NCBI GenBank assembly: GCA_937975725.1
Contig: CALJUL010000120.1
Location: 1-48,151 of the forward strand
DNA length: 48,151 nt
Direction: 5' to 3'
Origin: an uncultured Pseudoxanthomonas sp.
Lineage (GTDB): Bacteria > Pseudomonadota > Gammaproteobacteria > Xanthomonadales > Xanthomonadaceae
Position 1 is the stretch's first letter. The number at the start of each line of letters is the position of its first letter. The position numbers and the translations under genes are program-made. The notes beneath the pieces are model-generated. The model ran no database searches, had not been told where the DNA came from, and worked only from the letters and a program-made list of their open reading frames with translations. Shown here one piece after another: positions 1-7,438 of the stretch.

Positions 1-482
1 AGGAGAAGGTGGACGTCTACTCCTACGAGCTGCTGGCCTACCGCGAACTGGTCAACCCGAAGGCGATGCCGTTCTCCGAGGACGCCGAGGCCAGGCTGCC
101 CGAGTACTTCATCGCCGCCGACGACATCACGCCCAAGGAACACGTGGACGTGCAGGCCGCCGCGCAGAAGTGGGTGGACAGCTCCATCTCCAAGACCGCC
201 AACGTCCCCACCGACTACCCCTACGAGCAGTTCAAGGACATCTACCGCTACGCCCACCAGCAGGGCCTGAAGGGCTGCACCACGTTCCGCTTCAACCCGG
301 CCGCCTTCCAGGGCGTGCTGGTGAAGGAAGCCGACCTGGAGAACACCACCTACCGCTTCGAGCTGGAGGACGGCAGTGTGGTGGAGGTGAAGGGCAACGA
401 GCAGATCGAATACGACGGCGAAATGCACACCGCCGCCAACCTGTTCGACGCCTTGAAGGAAGGCTATTACGGCAAGTTCTGA
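1..482 (+). CDS. nrdJ: Adenosylcobalamin-dependent (class II) ribonucleotide reductase, alpha part, C-terminal fragment
   Basis: The reading frame is open from base 3, so the gene starts upstream of the window; about 159 C-terminal residues are visible. Class II reductases make deoxyribonucleotides with adenosylcobalamin as radical source and need no oxygen. The visible part has the end of the catalytic barrel (PTDYPYEQFKDIY, then GLKGCTTFRFNP) and a small beta-rich tail ending LKEGYYGKF, which fits the end of the larger polypeptide of a split NrdJ. The zinc-ribbon part expected at the end of a full-length long NrdJ is absent and is encoded separately at 1456-2256. A terminator-like hairpin follows at once. 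I am confident of the family; the active-site residues lie outside the window. Confidence 0.85.
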   Translation, partial: EKVDVYSYELLAYRELVNPKAMPFSEDAEARLPEYFIAADDITPKEHVDVQAAAQKWVDSSISKTANVPTDYPYEQFKDIYRYAHQQGLKGCTTFRFNPAAFQGVLVKEADLENTTYRFELEDGSVVEVKGNEQIEYDGEMHTAANLFDALKEGYYGKF

Positions 483-485
483 ACG

Positions 486-519
486 GTCCGCTCCCCGCCC
501 GCAAGGGCAGGGAGCGGAC
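486..519 (+). terminator. Hairpin after nrdJ alpha
   Basis: GTCCGCTCCC (486-495) pairs with GGGAGCGGAC (510-519), with a smaller GCCC/GGGC stem inside. It starts four bases after the nrdJ stop. There is no U-run, so it may be an mRNA 3'-end stabiliser rather than an intrinsic terminator. Confidence 0.5.
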
Positions 520-781
520 TAAGGGAACGTGCAGATAAAGCAAGGATGCGCAGTCCCCGCCTCCCTCCGCCTGCAGGGGAGGATGCCCGAAGGACGGGAG
601 GAGGAGCGAGCGCAGCGAGCGGCTTCCGCTCTCCGCGCAGAGCGCCCCCATCCCGGCCTTCCCCCGCAAGCGGGGGAAGGAGCAGGCCAGGCAACCGCAG
701 TCCACCGGCTCCACCGTTCCACCCCGTGCAAACGGGTATAGCATCGGCAGCGTCACGAACCCCGCCCATCAGGAGGGCAAC
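520..781. repeat. Gene-free stretch with GC-rich intergenic hairpins
   Basis: No credible gene lies here: the open frames on both strands are low-complexity Arg/Pro/Gly-rich products of GC-rich repeats. At 657-680 there is a perfect 11-bp hairpin (CCTTCCCCCGC, AA loop, GCGGGGGAAGG). At about 559-605 lies a looser inverted repeat (CCCTCCGCCTGCAGGGGAGG). Similar short palindromes are common between genes in this family of bacteria. A related hairpin built on CCTCCCCCGG/CGGGGGAGG sits at about 1352-1374. Confidence 0.5.
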
Positions 782-1333
782 ATGAGCAACGGTAATGGTG
801 TCACGGCGACGCTCTCCGGCGCCGCCGAAAGCGTGAAGGAAAAGGCGGTCGAGATCGGCGAGGCGGTGGCCGCCACCGCCAGCGAGACCGTCGCCAAGGC
901 CAGGAAGGCCGCCAAGAAGGCCAGGAAGACCGTGGAGGCCGACATCGCCAAGGCGAAGAAGGCCGTGGCCAAGCGCACCGGCAAGGCGGCCAAGGCGGTC
1001 AAGAAGACCGTCGCCAAGGCCAAGAAGAAGCTGGCCGCCGCCAGCACCGCCGCCAAGGCCGAAGCCGCCAGCCTGCAGAAGAAGGTGACCGGCAAGAAGA
1101 AGCCCGCCAAGAAAGCGGCGAAGAAAGCCACCAAGAAGACGGCCGCCAAGAAGGCCGTGAAGAAAGCCGCCAAGAAGGCTCCGGCCAGGAAAGCGGCCAA
1201 GAAAGCAGTGAAGAAGGTCGCCCGCAAGGCGCCCGTGAAGAAGGCGGCGAAGAAAGCCGCCCCGAAGAAAGCGGCCAAGAAGGCCGTCCGCAAGGCCCCG
1301 AAGAAAGCCGCCAAGAAAGCGGCCCGTAAGTAA
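782..1333 (+). CDS. Histone H1-like Lys/Ala-rich DNA-binding protein
   Basis: 183 residues. The first ~45 residues are a mixed amphipathic helix (AESVKEKAVEIGEAVAAT). The rest is almost only Lys, Ala and some Arg in repeated KKAAKK/APKKAAKKA units, like bacterial histone H1-like proteins and the AlgP/HC1 type tails. Such proteins bind DNA non-specifically and can compact the nucleoid or change transcription; that role is inferred here from composition. AGGAGG at 770-775 sits six bases before the ATG. The gene lies between the two halves of the reductase, in the same direction. The repetitive codons make length variation between strains likely. Confidence 0.85.
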   Translation: MSNGNGVTATLSGAAESVKEKAVEIGEAVAATASETVAKARKAAKKARKTVEADIAKAKKAVAKRTGKAAKAVKKTVAKAKKKLAAASTAAKAEAASLQKKVTGKKKPAKKAAKKATKKTAAKKAVKKAAKKAPARKAAKKAVKKVARKAPVKKAAKKAAPKKAAKKAVRKAPKKAAKKAARK

Positions 1334-1455
1334 GACCTGATGCTTCACCCCACCTCCCCCGGCGACGGGGGAGGGTTGGGGCGGGAGCCGGCCCGGAAGG
1401 CCATCGCCCCGCCCGTTCACGACAACACACAAGACAAGAACAGGATTCCCCCGTC

Positions 1456-2256
1456 ATGGCCGTCAAGATCGACAAGAAAATCAAGGGCTACAGCGTGCTC
1501 ACCCCGGAAGACAAGGCGCGCGAAGCGGCGCAGCCGGTCCCCGCGGCGTCGGTGGCGCGCGAGACGGTGGAACAGGAAACCCCGCAGGACAACATCATCC
1601 AGATGCACGAGCGCATCGAGCGCCCGGAAGTCCTGATCGGCAGCACCTACAAGATCAAGTCGCCGCTGGTGGAGCACGCCATGTACGTGACCATCAACGA
1701 CATCGTGCTCAACGCCGGCACCGAGCACGAGCACCGCCGCCCCTTCGAGATCTTCGTCAACAGCAAGTCGATGGAGCATTTCCAGTGGATCGTCGCGCTC
1801 ACGCGCATCATGAGCGCCGTGTTCCGCAAGGGCGGCGACGTGACCTTCCTGGTGGAGGAGATGAAGGCCGTGTTCGACCCCCGCGGCGGCTACTTCAAGG
1901 CCGGCGGCGTCTACATGCCCTCGCTGGTGGCCGAGCTGGGCAGCGTCGTCGAGGAACACCTCAAGTCCATCGGCATGATCCACGACCCCGAGATGAGCGC
2001 CCACCAGCGCGCCATCCTGGCCGAGAAGCGCAAGCAGTACGAAGACCGCGCAAAAAAAAACTCTGACGTAAGCGCGGCCCCCGCCGCCGCGCCGGCTGCG
2101 CCCGCCCAAGGCACCGCCGAGGACATCGCCGTCACCGGCGACGGCGCCAGCTTCCCGCCCTCCGCGACCCTTTGCCACAAGTGCAGTACCAAGGCGCTCG
2201 TCATCATGGACGGGTGCGCGACGTGTTTGAACTGTGGTTATTCGAAGTGTGGGTAA
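1456..2256 (+). CDS. nrdJb: NrdJb: TSCPD domain and zinc-ribbon part of split class II ribonucleotide reductase
   Basis: 266 residues. Residues ~55-185 (RIERPEVLIGSTYKIKSP to GSVVEEHL) match the TSCPD-type domain found near the C-terminus of long NrdJ proteins. An Ala/Pro-rich linker follows. The last ~35 residues form a zinc ribbon with cysteines in CHKC, CATC and the final NCGYSKCG, which in reductases carries the dithiol that re-reduces the active site. The order and the upstream nrdJ alpha fragment support a two-polypeptide NrdJ like NrdJa/NrdJb of Pseudomonas. The start is the first ATG of the frame (MAVKIDKK); its ribosome site is weak. A run of nine A bases at 2052-2060, in phase for a -1 frameshift, lies just before the linker (see findings). 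Confidence 0.85.
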   Translation: MAVKIDKKIKGYSVLTPEDKAREAAQPVPAASVARETVEQETPQDNIIQMHERIERPEVLIGSTYKIKSPLVEHAMYVTINDIVLNAGTEHEHRRPFEIFVNSKSMEHFQWIVALTRIMSAVFRKGGDVTFLVEEMKAVFDPRGGYFKAGGVYMPSLVAELGSVVEEHLKSIGMIHDPEMSAHQRAILAEKRKQYEDRAKKNSDVSAAPAAAPAAPAQGTAEDIAVTGDGASFPPSATLCHKCSTKALVIMDGCATCLNCGYSKCG

Positions 2257-2295
2257 CGAATACCAAACCAATCAATAGACAAGGAGGTTTTCATC

Positions 2296-3810
2296 ATGGC
2301 AACGGAGCTGAAGCTTCAAGAGGTTTTTGTCCTTGCTGGACCTCCTGACCATACATTTGTCGAGCCCGTCGAGTACACGAGGCTACTTGTTGCCTTGCAG
2401 ACTGCGGGGCGCAGTATTGTCATCGAAGGCCCGTCTGGTATCGGTAAGACAACTTCTATCGAGAAGGCGATCGCACAGGCGGGCTTGCAGGACAAAGTTC
2501 TCAAGCTTTCCGCCAGAAAGCCGGAGGATGTGGCCTTCATAAATGAGATTGGCGCACACGTGCCTTTGGGTACGGTACTCATCGACGATTTTCATCGATT
2601 GAGTGATGAGGCGAAAAAGCTTGTCGCCGACCTCATGAAGACGCTGGCGGATGAAGGTACGTCACATAGCAAGATCATCGTGCTGGGGATCCCAAATGTG
2701 GGGCAATCTTTGATTGCGTTCGGCAAGGATCTTGCAAACCGCATTGAAATTGTTCCGTTTGAGGCGAACCCGGAGCACAAGGTTGAGGAGCTTCTCGCAA
2801 AAGGTGAAGCTGCGCTCAATATCAAACTAAACATCAAGCAAGAAATTGTTAGCGCGGCGCAGGGTAGTTTCTACATTGCGCAGATGCTGGCCTATGACAC
2901 GTGCATCAGAGGAAAGATTCTTTCGTCAAGCGCTGATCTTGTGACGACCGAAGACAGCTTTGAGGCAGTCAAGACGGTTGTTATGAGCAGGCTTGCTCGC
3001 ACGTTTCACGATACGACCATTGCGTTTGCTCGCGGCACCAAGCTGCGGAGAGAGGGGCGGGCGCCTTATCTGCATCTCCTGCATTGGCTGAGTCAAAGTG
3101 AGAATTGGTCCATCAACACCGAGCGCGAAGCGGATCGACACTCCGAACAAAAGGGTAGCGTTTCTCAGGTTGTCTCTAAGGGCTTTCTGGCGGATCTGAT
3201 TGGGTCGTCAGAGGATATTCAGAAGGTACTGCACTTCGATGCAAGGAACTCGACGCTCGTAGCGCAAGACCCTCAGTTTGTCTTTTACCTTCGCAACATA
3301 TCGTGGCAGGCGCTGGCTGAAGAGGTTGGTTTTCTGTCGCTTGAATTCCCTTCAAGATATGACTTTGCGTTGTCATTCGCTGGTTCGGATCGGGAGATTG
3401 CTGAAACGATCTTCAAGAAGCTTGAGGATGCGGAAGTTGAGGTTTTCTATGACCTCAATGAGCAACACCGAATACTGGCAGAAGATGTTGAAGAGTACTT
3501 AGCTCCTATTTACGCGTCTGAAGCGCAGATGGTGGTTTGTGTTCTAGGTCCGGACTATCCGAAGAAGATTTGGACCAAGTTTGAGTCCCAGCAGTTCAAG
3601 CAGCGATTCAAATCTGGCTCGGTTGTGCCAATTGTCTTGGACTCCGCGCCTTTGGGTGCGTTTGATGACGCCGCCAGGGTTGGGCACATTGCATGGGAGA
3701 AGGGAGGGGATCTCGAGAAGCAGGCGGATGCCATCGTTAAGGCGCTGCTGCGCAAGCTGGCCGACCAAAGGTTCGCCGCTTCGCGAGAGAAGTCGAAGTC
3801 ATCCACTTAG
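2296..3810 (+). CDS. P-loop ATPase with C-terminal TIR domain, probable anti-phage NADase
   Basis: 504 residues. The N-terminal half is an AAA/STAND-like ATPase: Walker A GPSGIGKT (45-52) and Walker B TVLIDD (93-98). A helical middle part (~200-340) follows. From about residue 355 a TIR domain begins with YDFALSFAGSDRE; WTKFES places a Glu at 430 where bacterial TIR NADases have their catalytic Glu. Proteins of this plan usually sense infection through the ATPase part and then destroy NAD+; here that is inference. Base use is clearly AT-richer than in all neighbours, which suggests recent transfer. The ribosome site AAGGAGG (about 2280-2286) is strong. It lies 39 bases after nrdJb and just before a REP/RAYT unit; no partner gene (for example a ThsA-like SLOG protein) is adjacent. 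Confidence 0.8.
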   Translation: MATELKLQEVFVLAGPPDHTFVEPVEYTRLLVALQTAGRSIVIEGPSGIGKTTSIEKAIAQAGLQDKVLKLSARKPEDVAFINEIGAHVPLGTVLIDDFHRLSDEAKKLVADLMKTLADEGTSHSKIIVLGIPNVGQSLIAFGKDLANRIEIVPFEANPEHKVEELLAKGEAALNIKLNIKQEIVSAAQGSFYIAQMLAYDTCIRGKILSSSADLVTTEDSFEAVKTVVMSRLARTFHDTTIAFARGTKLRREGRAPYLHLLHWLSQSENWSINTEREADRHSEQKGSVSQVVSKGFLADLIGSSEDIQKVLHFDARNSTLVAQDPQFVFYLRNISWQALAEEVGFLSLEFPSRYDFALSFAGSDREIAETIFKKLEDAEVEVFYDLNEQHRILAEDVEEYLAPIYASEAQMVVCVLGPDYPKKIWTKFESQQFKQRFKSGSVVPIVLDSAPLGAFDDAARVGHIAWEKGGDLEKQADAIVKALLRKLADQRFAASREKSKSST

Positions 3811-3815
3811 CCAGC

Positions 3816-3903
3816 GTAGCCCGGGTAAGCGAAGCGCACCCGGGGTGCCTCGCACGGAGCCCGTCCGATCCCCGGGTGCGGCCTTCGGCCTTACCCGGGC
3901 TAC
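3816..3903. repeat. Pair of inverted REP elements (BIME) upstream of RAYT
   Basis: First REP at 3816-3843 reads GTAG then a CCCGGGT...ACCCGGG palindrome. The second, at 3871-3903, is the inverse and ends in CTAC (GTAG on the other strand). GTAG before the hairpin is the mark recognised by RAYT enzymes. The RAYT gene starts 34 bases downstream. Confidence 0.85.
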
Positions 3904-3936
3904 ACCGCATCCCGGGGTTTCGGCTAACCTCGCGGC

Positions 3937-4503
3937 ATGGTCAGGTATCGCCGCAATCGGATTGCAGGCGCGACGTACTTCTTCACCGTCACGTTGCGCG
4001 ACCGCAGGAGTGATCTGCTGGTGCGGGAGATCGATGCGCTGCGCGCATCATGGCGCGCGGCTGCGCGTCGCGTGCCGCATGTCGTGATCGCGGCGGTCGT
4101 GTTGCCGGACCACTTGTATGCCGTCATCCGCATGACGGACGACACGGCCGATTACCCGCGGCTCTGGCAGGAGATCAAGAAGGGGTTCACGCGGCGTACC
4201 GGTGCGCCCGGCGCGCCGTCGGCCTGGCAGTCGCGCTATTGGGAACGCACGGTGTGCGACGAGGTGGAGTTACAGGCGCTCGTGGACTACGTCCATATCA
4301 ACCCGGTGAAGCACGGGCTGGTGGACAGGGTGGTGGTGTGGCCGCACTCCAGTTTCCACTGGTATGTGGCGAGGGGCGAGTTGCCGGTGGATTGGGCGGC
4401 GTCACCGGAGATGGGTGGGGGGATTCGGCGAGCGGTGAGGGGGCGTTTCCCGGGTGCGCTGCGCTTACCCGGGCTACGGGCTTATCGGCATCAAACCTCC
4501 TGA
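3937..4503 (+). CDS. rayT: REP-associated tyrosine transposase (RAYT)
   Basis: 188 residues in the Y1/HUH superfamily. N-terminal YRRNRIAGATYFFTVTLRDR, the metal-site region LPDHLYAV (56-63), QSRYWERTV (98-106) and DYVHINPVKHGLVD (117-130), with Tyr118 the likely nucleophile, are all typical of RAYTs, which nick and join single-stranded REP DNA. Two oddities: the HUH triplet reads HLY at 59-61 instead of the usual HLH/HMH, and residues from about 170 to the end (FPGALRLPGLRAYR) are translated from a REP element. Most RAYTs stop soon after the DWA motif seen here at 152-154. REP pairs flank the gene on both sides, as expected for a RAYT and its substrates. Confidence 0.88.
   Translation: MVRYRRNRIAGATYFFTVTLRDRRSDLLVREIDALRASWRAAARRVPHVVIAAVVLPDHLYAVIRMTDDTADYPRLWQEIKKGFTRRTGAPGAPSAWQSRYWERTVCDEVELQALVDYVHINPVKHGLVDRVVVWPHSSFHWYVARGELPVDWAASPEMGGGIRRAVRGRFPGALRLPGLRAYRHQTS
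4448..4476 (-). repeat. REP element inside the 3' end of the RAYT gene
   Basis: CCCGGGTGCGCTGCGCTTAC followed by CCCGGGCTAC is the same palindrome as at 3871-3903, in the same orientation and with the terminal CTAC. It lies in frame within the RAYT coding sequence. Confidence 0.8.
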
Positions 4504-4565
4504 CACCCTGTGGACGCAAATGCGCTCACAGGCACGCCTTGCACCGCACGAGTAAGGACGCCGCC

Positions 4566-4784
4566 ATGAAGCATGAAGCGCCTGGTGACCCCGGTTGCCA
4601 CCTGCTCCTAGATGCCCGCGCCGAACTGCACGCCCTGCGCGACCACCTGCACCTGCTGGCCCAGCTCAGCGCCCCCGAACACGAGAACCCCGACGCGCTG
4701 GTCCTGCCCCGTGCCGGCCTGGCCCACTGCTTCAACCATCTGGCCGACGCCGCCGACCGCATCGCCGCCACCATTGCCGACTGA
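4566..4784 (+). CDS. Small protein resembling the XAC0095 family
   Basis: 72 residues from ATG 4566 (MKHEAPGDPGCHLLLDARAE). The order LLxDARAELHALRDHLHLLAQL, then an acidic stretch, then LVLPRAGLAHCFNHLADAAD, fits small Xanthomonas proteins of the XAC0095 type, from memory only. It has no signal peptide or membrane segment and is mostly helical. Function is unknown. The ORF is open further upstream, but those codons overlap the RAYT gene in another frame. No strong ribosome site is seen (AAGGACG at 4554-4560 is the best). Confidence 0.6.
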   Translation: MKHEAPGDPGCHLLLDARAELHALRDHLHLLAQLSAPEHENPDALVLPRAGLAHCFNHLADAADRIAATIAD

Positions 4785-4860
4785 CGCCGTGCCCCCACGG
4801 GGTTGAGGGCCGGGAATCCCATCACTAGCATGCGACCGACGCCAGACAGGGGCCGGTGCA

Positions 4861-5373
4861 ATGACCATTCGATGGATGCGGATCGTGAGGCGGGGCGCGG
4901 TGGCGGGCTTGCTGCTCCTGTTCCTGTACTGGGTCCCCACCTGGAGGCCGCAGGTGGAATACGCCTTTGTCTTTCGCGCGATCGGCACCGTATGCGCGTC
5001 CTGCAATGCCTTGCCCGATGACGCAGTGGTCGCCTTGATGGAGCGTAGCTGGTCGCACCAGTACACATGCTTGATGATCGAGGGCCAAGACCCGACACCT
5101 GCACTGCTCGTGCGAGTGCAATCGATCGACGAGCGAATCGTTCCCGCCAGCCAATGCACGCGTACCGACCTGACGGGCTATCGCACGCCCGATGACACGC
5201 AGGTGCTTCTGCTCTTCCTGCATGACTGGCAACGTACGTCTCTCACCAGGGCTACTGTTTCAATCGGCCGTAGTCCAGGCTATATCCTCGGCGGGAGCGG
5301 TTCTGTTTGCGAATTGCGCCGGTTAGGCGATGGCTGGGTGGTGGAAGGTTGCCGTATGACATGGATTTCCTAG
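4861..5373 (+). CDS. Unknown single-pass membrane or secreted protein
   Basis: 170 residues. Residues ~10-28 (RRGAVAGLLLLFLYWVPTW) are a membrane anchor or uncleaved signal; the rest has no further membrane segment. Five further cysteines (CASC at about 45-48, then scattered ones) could form disulfides outside the cytoplasm. I recognise no family. It sits alone between the small gene at 4566 and a REP pair. The start is the first ATG, with a weak AGGGG upstream. Confidence 0.6.
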   Translation: MTIRWMRIVRRGAVAGLLLLFLYWVPTWRPQVEYAFVFRAIGTVCASCNALPDDAVVALMERSWSHQYTCLMIEGQDPTPALLVRVQSIDERIVPASQCTRTDLTGYRTPDDTQVLLLFLHDWQRTSLTRATVSIGRSPGYILGGSGSVCELRRLGDGWVVEGCRMTWIS

Positions 5374-5379
5374 CCAGCA

Positions 5380-5464
5380 TAGCCCGGTAAGCGCAGTGCA
5401 CCCGGGGCGCCTTGCACGGGACCTGCCCGATCCCCGGGTGCGGCCTTTGGCTTCCCGGACTACG
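5380..5464. repeat. Second REP pair (BIME)
   Basis: ATAGCCCGG...CACCCGGGG (5380-5406) and CCCCGGGTGCGG...CCCGGACTAC (5431-5464) repeat the RAYT-linked REP pair with several substitutions; one arm has ATAG in place of GTAG. They lie just after the stop of the unknown gene at 4861-5373. Confidence 0.75.
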
Positions 5465-5472
5465 CTACTCGC

Positions 5473-5721
5473 TCACTTCACGGGTTGCTTGGTGTTTGTG
5501 GTGTGCTTCTGCGTGCGCTCCGTTACGGCGGGCGCGAGCTTTTCGACCGCGCTCTTCGCGTGCCCGGCCGTGTGGTAGAGCTTGGTGAAATCCGTGCCGA
5601 AGCCCACCTTGAATATCTGTTGACCGTTGCCGGCATCCTTCATCATGCCGGCCACCGCGCCGTTGGCGGCGTTGACGTAGTACTCGGTGCCGTCGTTGCC
5701 CTTGATCCAAGCGAATGACAT
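5473..5721 (-). CDS. Small unknown protein (MSFAWIKGNDGTEYYVN)
   Basis: 82 residues, started at ATG 5721 because GGAGAAGG lies directly upstream; a longer frame to 5769 has no such site. The sequence reads like a single small beta-domain (WIKGNDGTEYYVNAANGAVAG, then IFKVGFGTDFTKLYHTAG) with a charged, probably disordered Lys/Thr-rich tail. There is no signal peptide, so it should be cytoplasmic. I do not recognise the family. It is transcribed towards the REP pair at 5380-5464. Confidence 0.6.
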   Translation of the reverse strand: MSFAWIKGNDGTEYYVNAANGAVAGMMKDAGNGQQIFKVGFGTDFTKLYHTAGHAKSAVEKLAPAVTERTQKHTTNTKQPVK

Positions 5722-6251
5722 TGCCTTCTCCTCCGGTGATGGCGCCGAAGTCCGGCGCTCTCTCTGCAACGTGGCGTACTGCCGGCGGAGGCCACGCGCA
5801 GCGCCATTGTCCTGCCCAGGCTAAGTGGTGGGCTTGCGGACTAGCGGGGGCAGACAGTACGGGTGGTTTCCGTGATCTGGCTGGAAAGTCTGTACAAAGA
5901 CGGATGCGGCTCGGGGGTGGGTGTGGCAGGTAAATGCGTGTACCGATGGGTGGTGGCCGATGGAATGCAGCATGACCGTGTAGGCGCAGCGGAGCAGAGG
6001 TGCTTCCTCCACTCGGAGCCCGTTCGGTCCCGTGCACGGCCTTGGGTCTTGCCAAGGCTATGCCGCTGACGCGGATCAGCTTGCGTGGCATAGTCCGTCC
6101 ACCGCGCGCAGGGGACGATGATACGTGCAGTCCTGGTTTGTTGGGGAAAACAAAGGCGAGTCGCAAAGGCGCATTGGTGATGCGCGCATGCTGCTCGCCC
6201 GCCTCCTTCCTGATGCCGGGAACATCGCAGACAGCCATGACAAGGACGACC
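5722..6251. other. Gene-free stretch with a decayed REP pair
   Basis: No convincing gene. The part at about 5976-6062 still follows the order of the intact REP pair at 3816-3903 (CGGAGCCCGTTCGGTCCC, then CGGCCTTGGGTCTTGCCAAG and GGCTATGC), but both palindromes are broken. The longer open frame that runs through into the next gene from 6000 is not supported by a start site. Confidence 0.5.
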
Positions 6252-7262
6252 ATGCTCAAACACCTGACCCGCTTCTTCTCCCGCCCGCAGGCCGCCGCGC
6301 CCGTGTCGGCATGGGCGCGCGTGCCGGTACGGATGCATTGGTTCGCCGATACGCAGTTGCCCATTCCCGATTGGCAGCCCATGCACGAAGGGGAGGCGGC
6401 CGCGCTGGCAGGTGAGGAGGCACATGCTTATTGGGACTCCGCGGCGCTGGCGTGGCTGGAGGCGATGAACCAGGCGCTGGGACCGCACTACCGCGTCACC
6501 GAGTCCGCCGATTTCCTGCTGCTGTCCAACCTGCTGGACCGTCCCGCGCAAGTCTTCCTGGAGACCTGCCAGCGTATGCTGGCGCGCATCACCCGCAACC
6601 TGGCCGAACTGGCCGATGACGGCGGGTGGGGGCGATACGTAGTGATGGTGTTCGATGATCCGGACGACTACTACGCCTATGTGGGCCACTACTACCCGGA
6701 AGGCGGCGAATACGCCATGTCCTCCGGCATGTTCATCCAGGCCGGTTACGGCCACTTCGTCATGCCGCTGGAGCAGATCGATGCGATGGAACCCGTCATC
6801 GCGCACGAACTCACGCATTGCCTGCTAGCCCACCTGCCCATTCCCGCGTGGCTCAACGAGGGCCTGGCGGTGAATACCGAGCACACGCTGTTCCCACAAC
6901 TGGCCGCGCCCCAAGCGCAGATGTACTTCCCGCACGAAGTCGCCGCGCAGCATGCCGCGTACTGGGATGCCGACAGCATCCAGGCATTCTGGTCCGGCAA
7001 GTCGTTCCTCGCCACCGACGATGGCAATCGCCTGTCCTACGACCTGGCCAAGAAGATCACCGCGCTGGCCGCTCGCGACGAACGTGCGTTCCGCGCCTTC
7101 GTCGCGCATGCGCATCTCCAGGACGGAGGCGTGGATGCCGAACACCATTTGGGCTTTCCGGTCGCGCACCTTGTGGAGGCCGTGCTGGGCGAAGGCCCAT
7201 GGCAACCGCGTCCGGAAACATGGCGCGATGGAGTGGAGCGCGGGCAGTTCCACCCGGGGTAA
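6252..7262 (+). CDS. HExxH zinc metallopeptidase-like protein
   Basis: 336 residues. The zinc site is HELTH at 185-189 followed by WLNEGLAVNTE, which supplies the third ligand or catalytic Glu near 203, the layout of gluzincin-type peptidases (peptidase MA-like/DUF4157-like families). There is no clear signal peptide, so the protein is probably cytoplasmic. The N-terminal half has many acidic and aromatic residues (MVFDDPDDYYAYVGHYYPEG). The start ATG 6252 (MLKHLTRFF) is a choice by codon content; the frame is open upstream. Substrate unknown. It stands alone, followed after 176 bases by an outer-membrane protein gene. Confidence 0.65.
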   Translation: MLKHLTRFFSRPQAAAPVSAWARVPVRMHWFADTQLPIPDWQPMHEGEAAALAGEEAHAYWDSAALAWLEAMNQALGPHYRVTESADFLLLSNLLDRPAQVFLETCQRMLARITRNLAELADDGGWGRYVVMVFDDPDDYYAYVGHYYPEGGEYAMSSGMFIQAGYGHFVMPLEQIDAMEPVIAHELTHCLLAHLPIPAWLNEGLAVNTEHTLFPQLAAPQAQMYFPHEVAAQHAAYWDADSIQAFWSGKSFLATDDGNRLSYDLAKKITALAARDERAFRAFVAHAHLQDGGVDAEHHLGFPVAHLVEAVLGEGPWQPRPETWRDGVERGQFHPG

Positions 7263-7438
7263 GGCTGGGTAGGTGGAAAGGACGCAAGCCCCCACAGAAC
7301 CCCGGTGGCGCCAACCTCACGATAGTGCTACATAAGGGCCCGGCGGGGGACGCGGCGCGGCCGCGGTCCGCCGTCCGTCGCGTGTCGACGTGCTGCCGCA
7401 TCGCGGTGGCTGGCGCGGCGCCCACGAGGAGGGACGGC

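Noticed and set aside
2296..3810. Thoeris system
   Set aside because: No ThsA-like gene is adjacent, and the ATPase-TIR fusion is not the ThsB architecture.
4050..4784. Longer version of the small gene at 4566 that starts inside the RAYT gene
   Set aside because: The upstream codons only read the RAYT gene in the wrong frame.
6000..6251. N-terminal extension of the HExxH protein
   Set aside because: It would translate the decayed REP pair and has no ribosome site.
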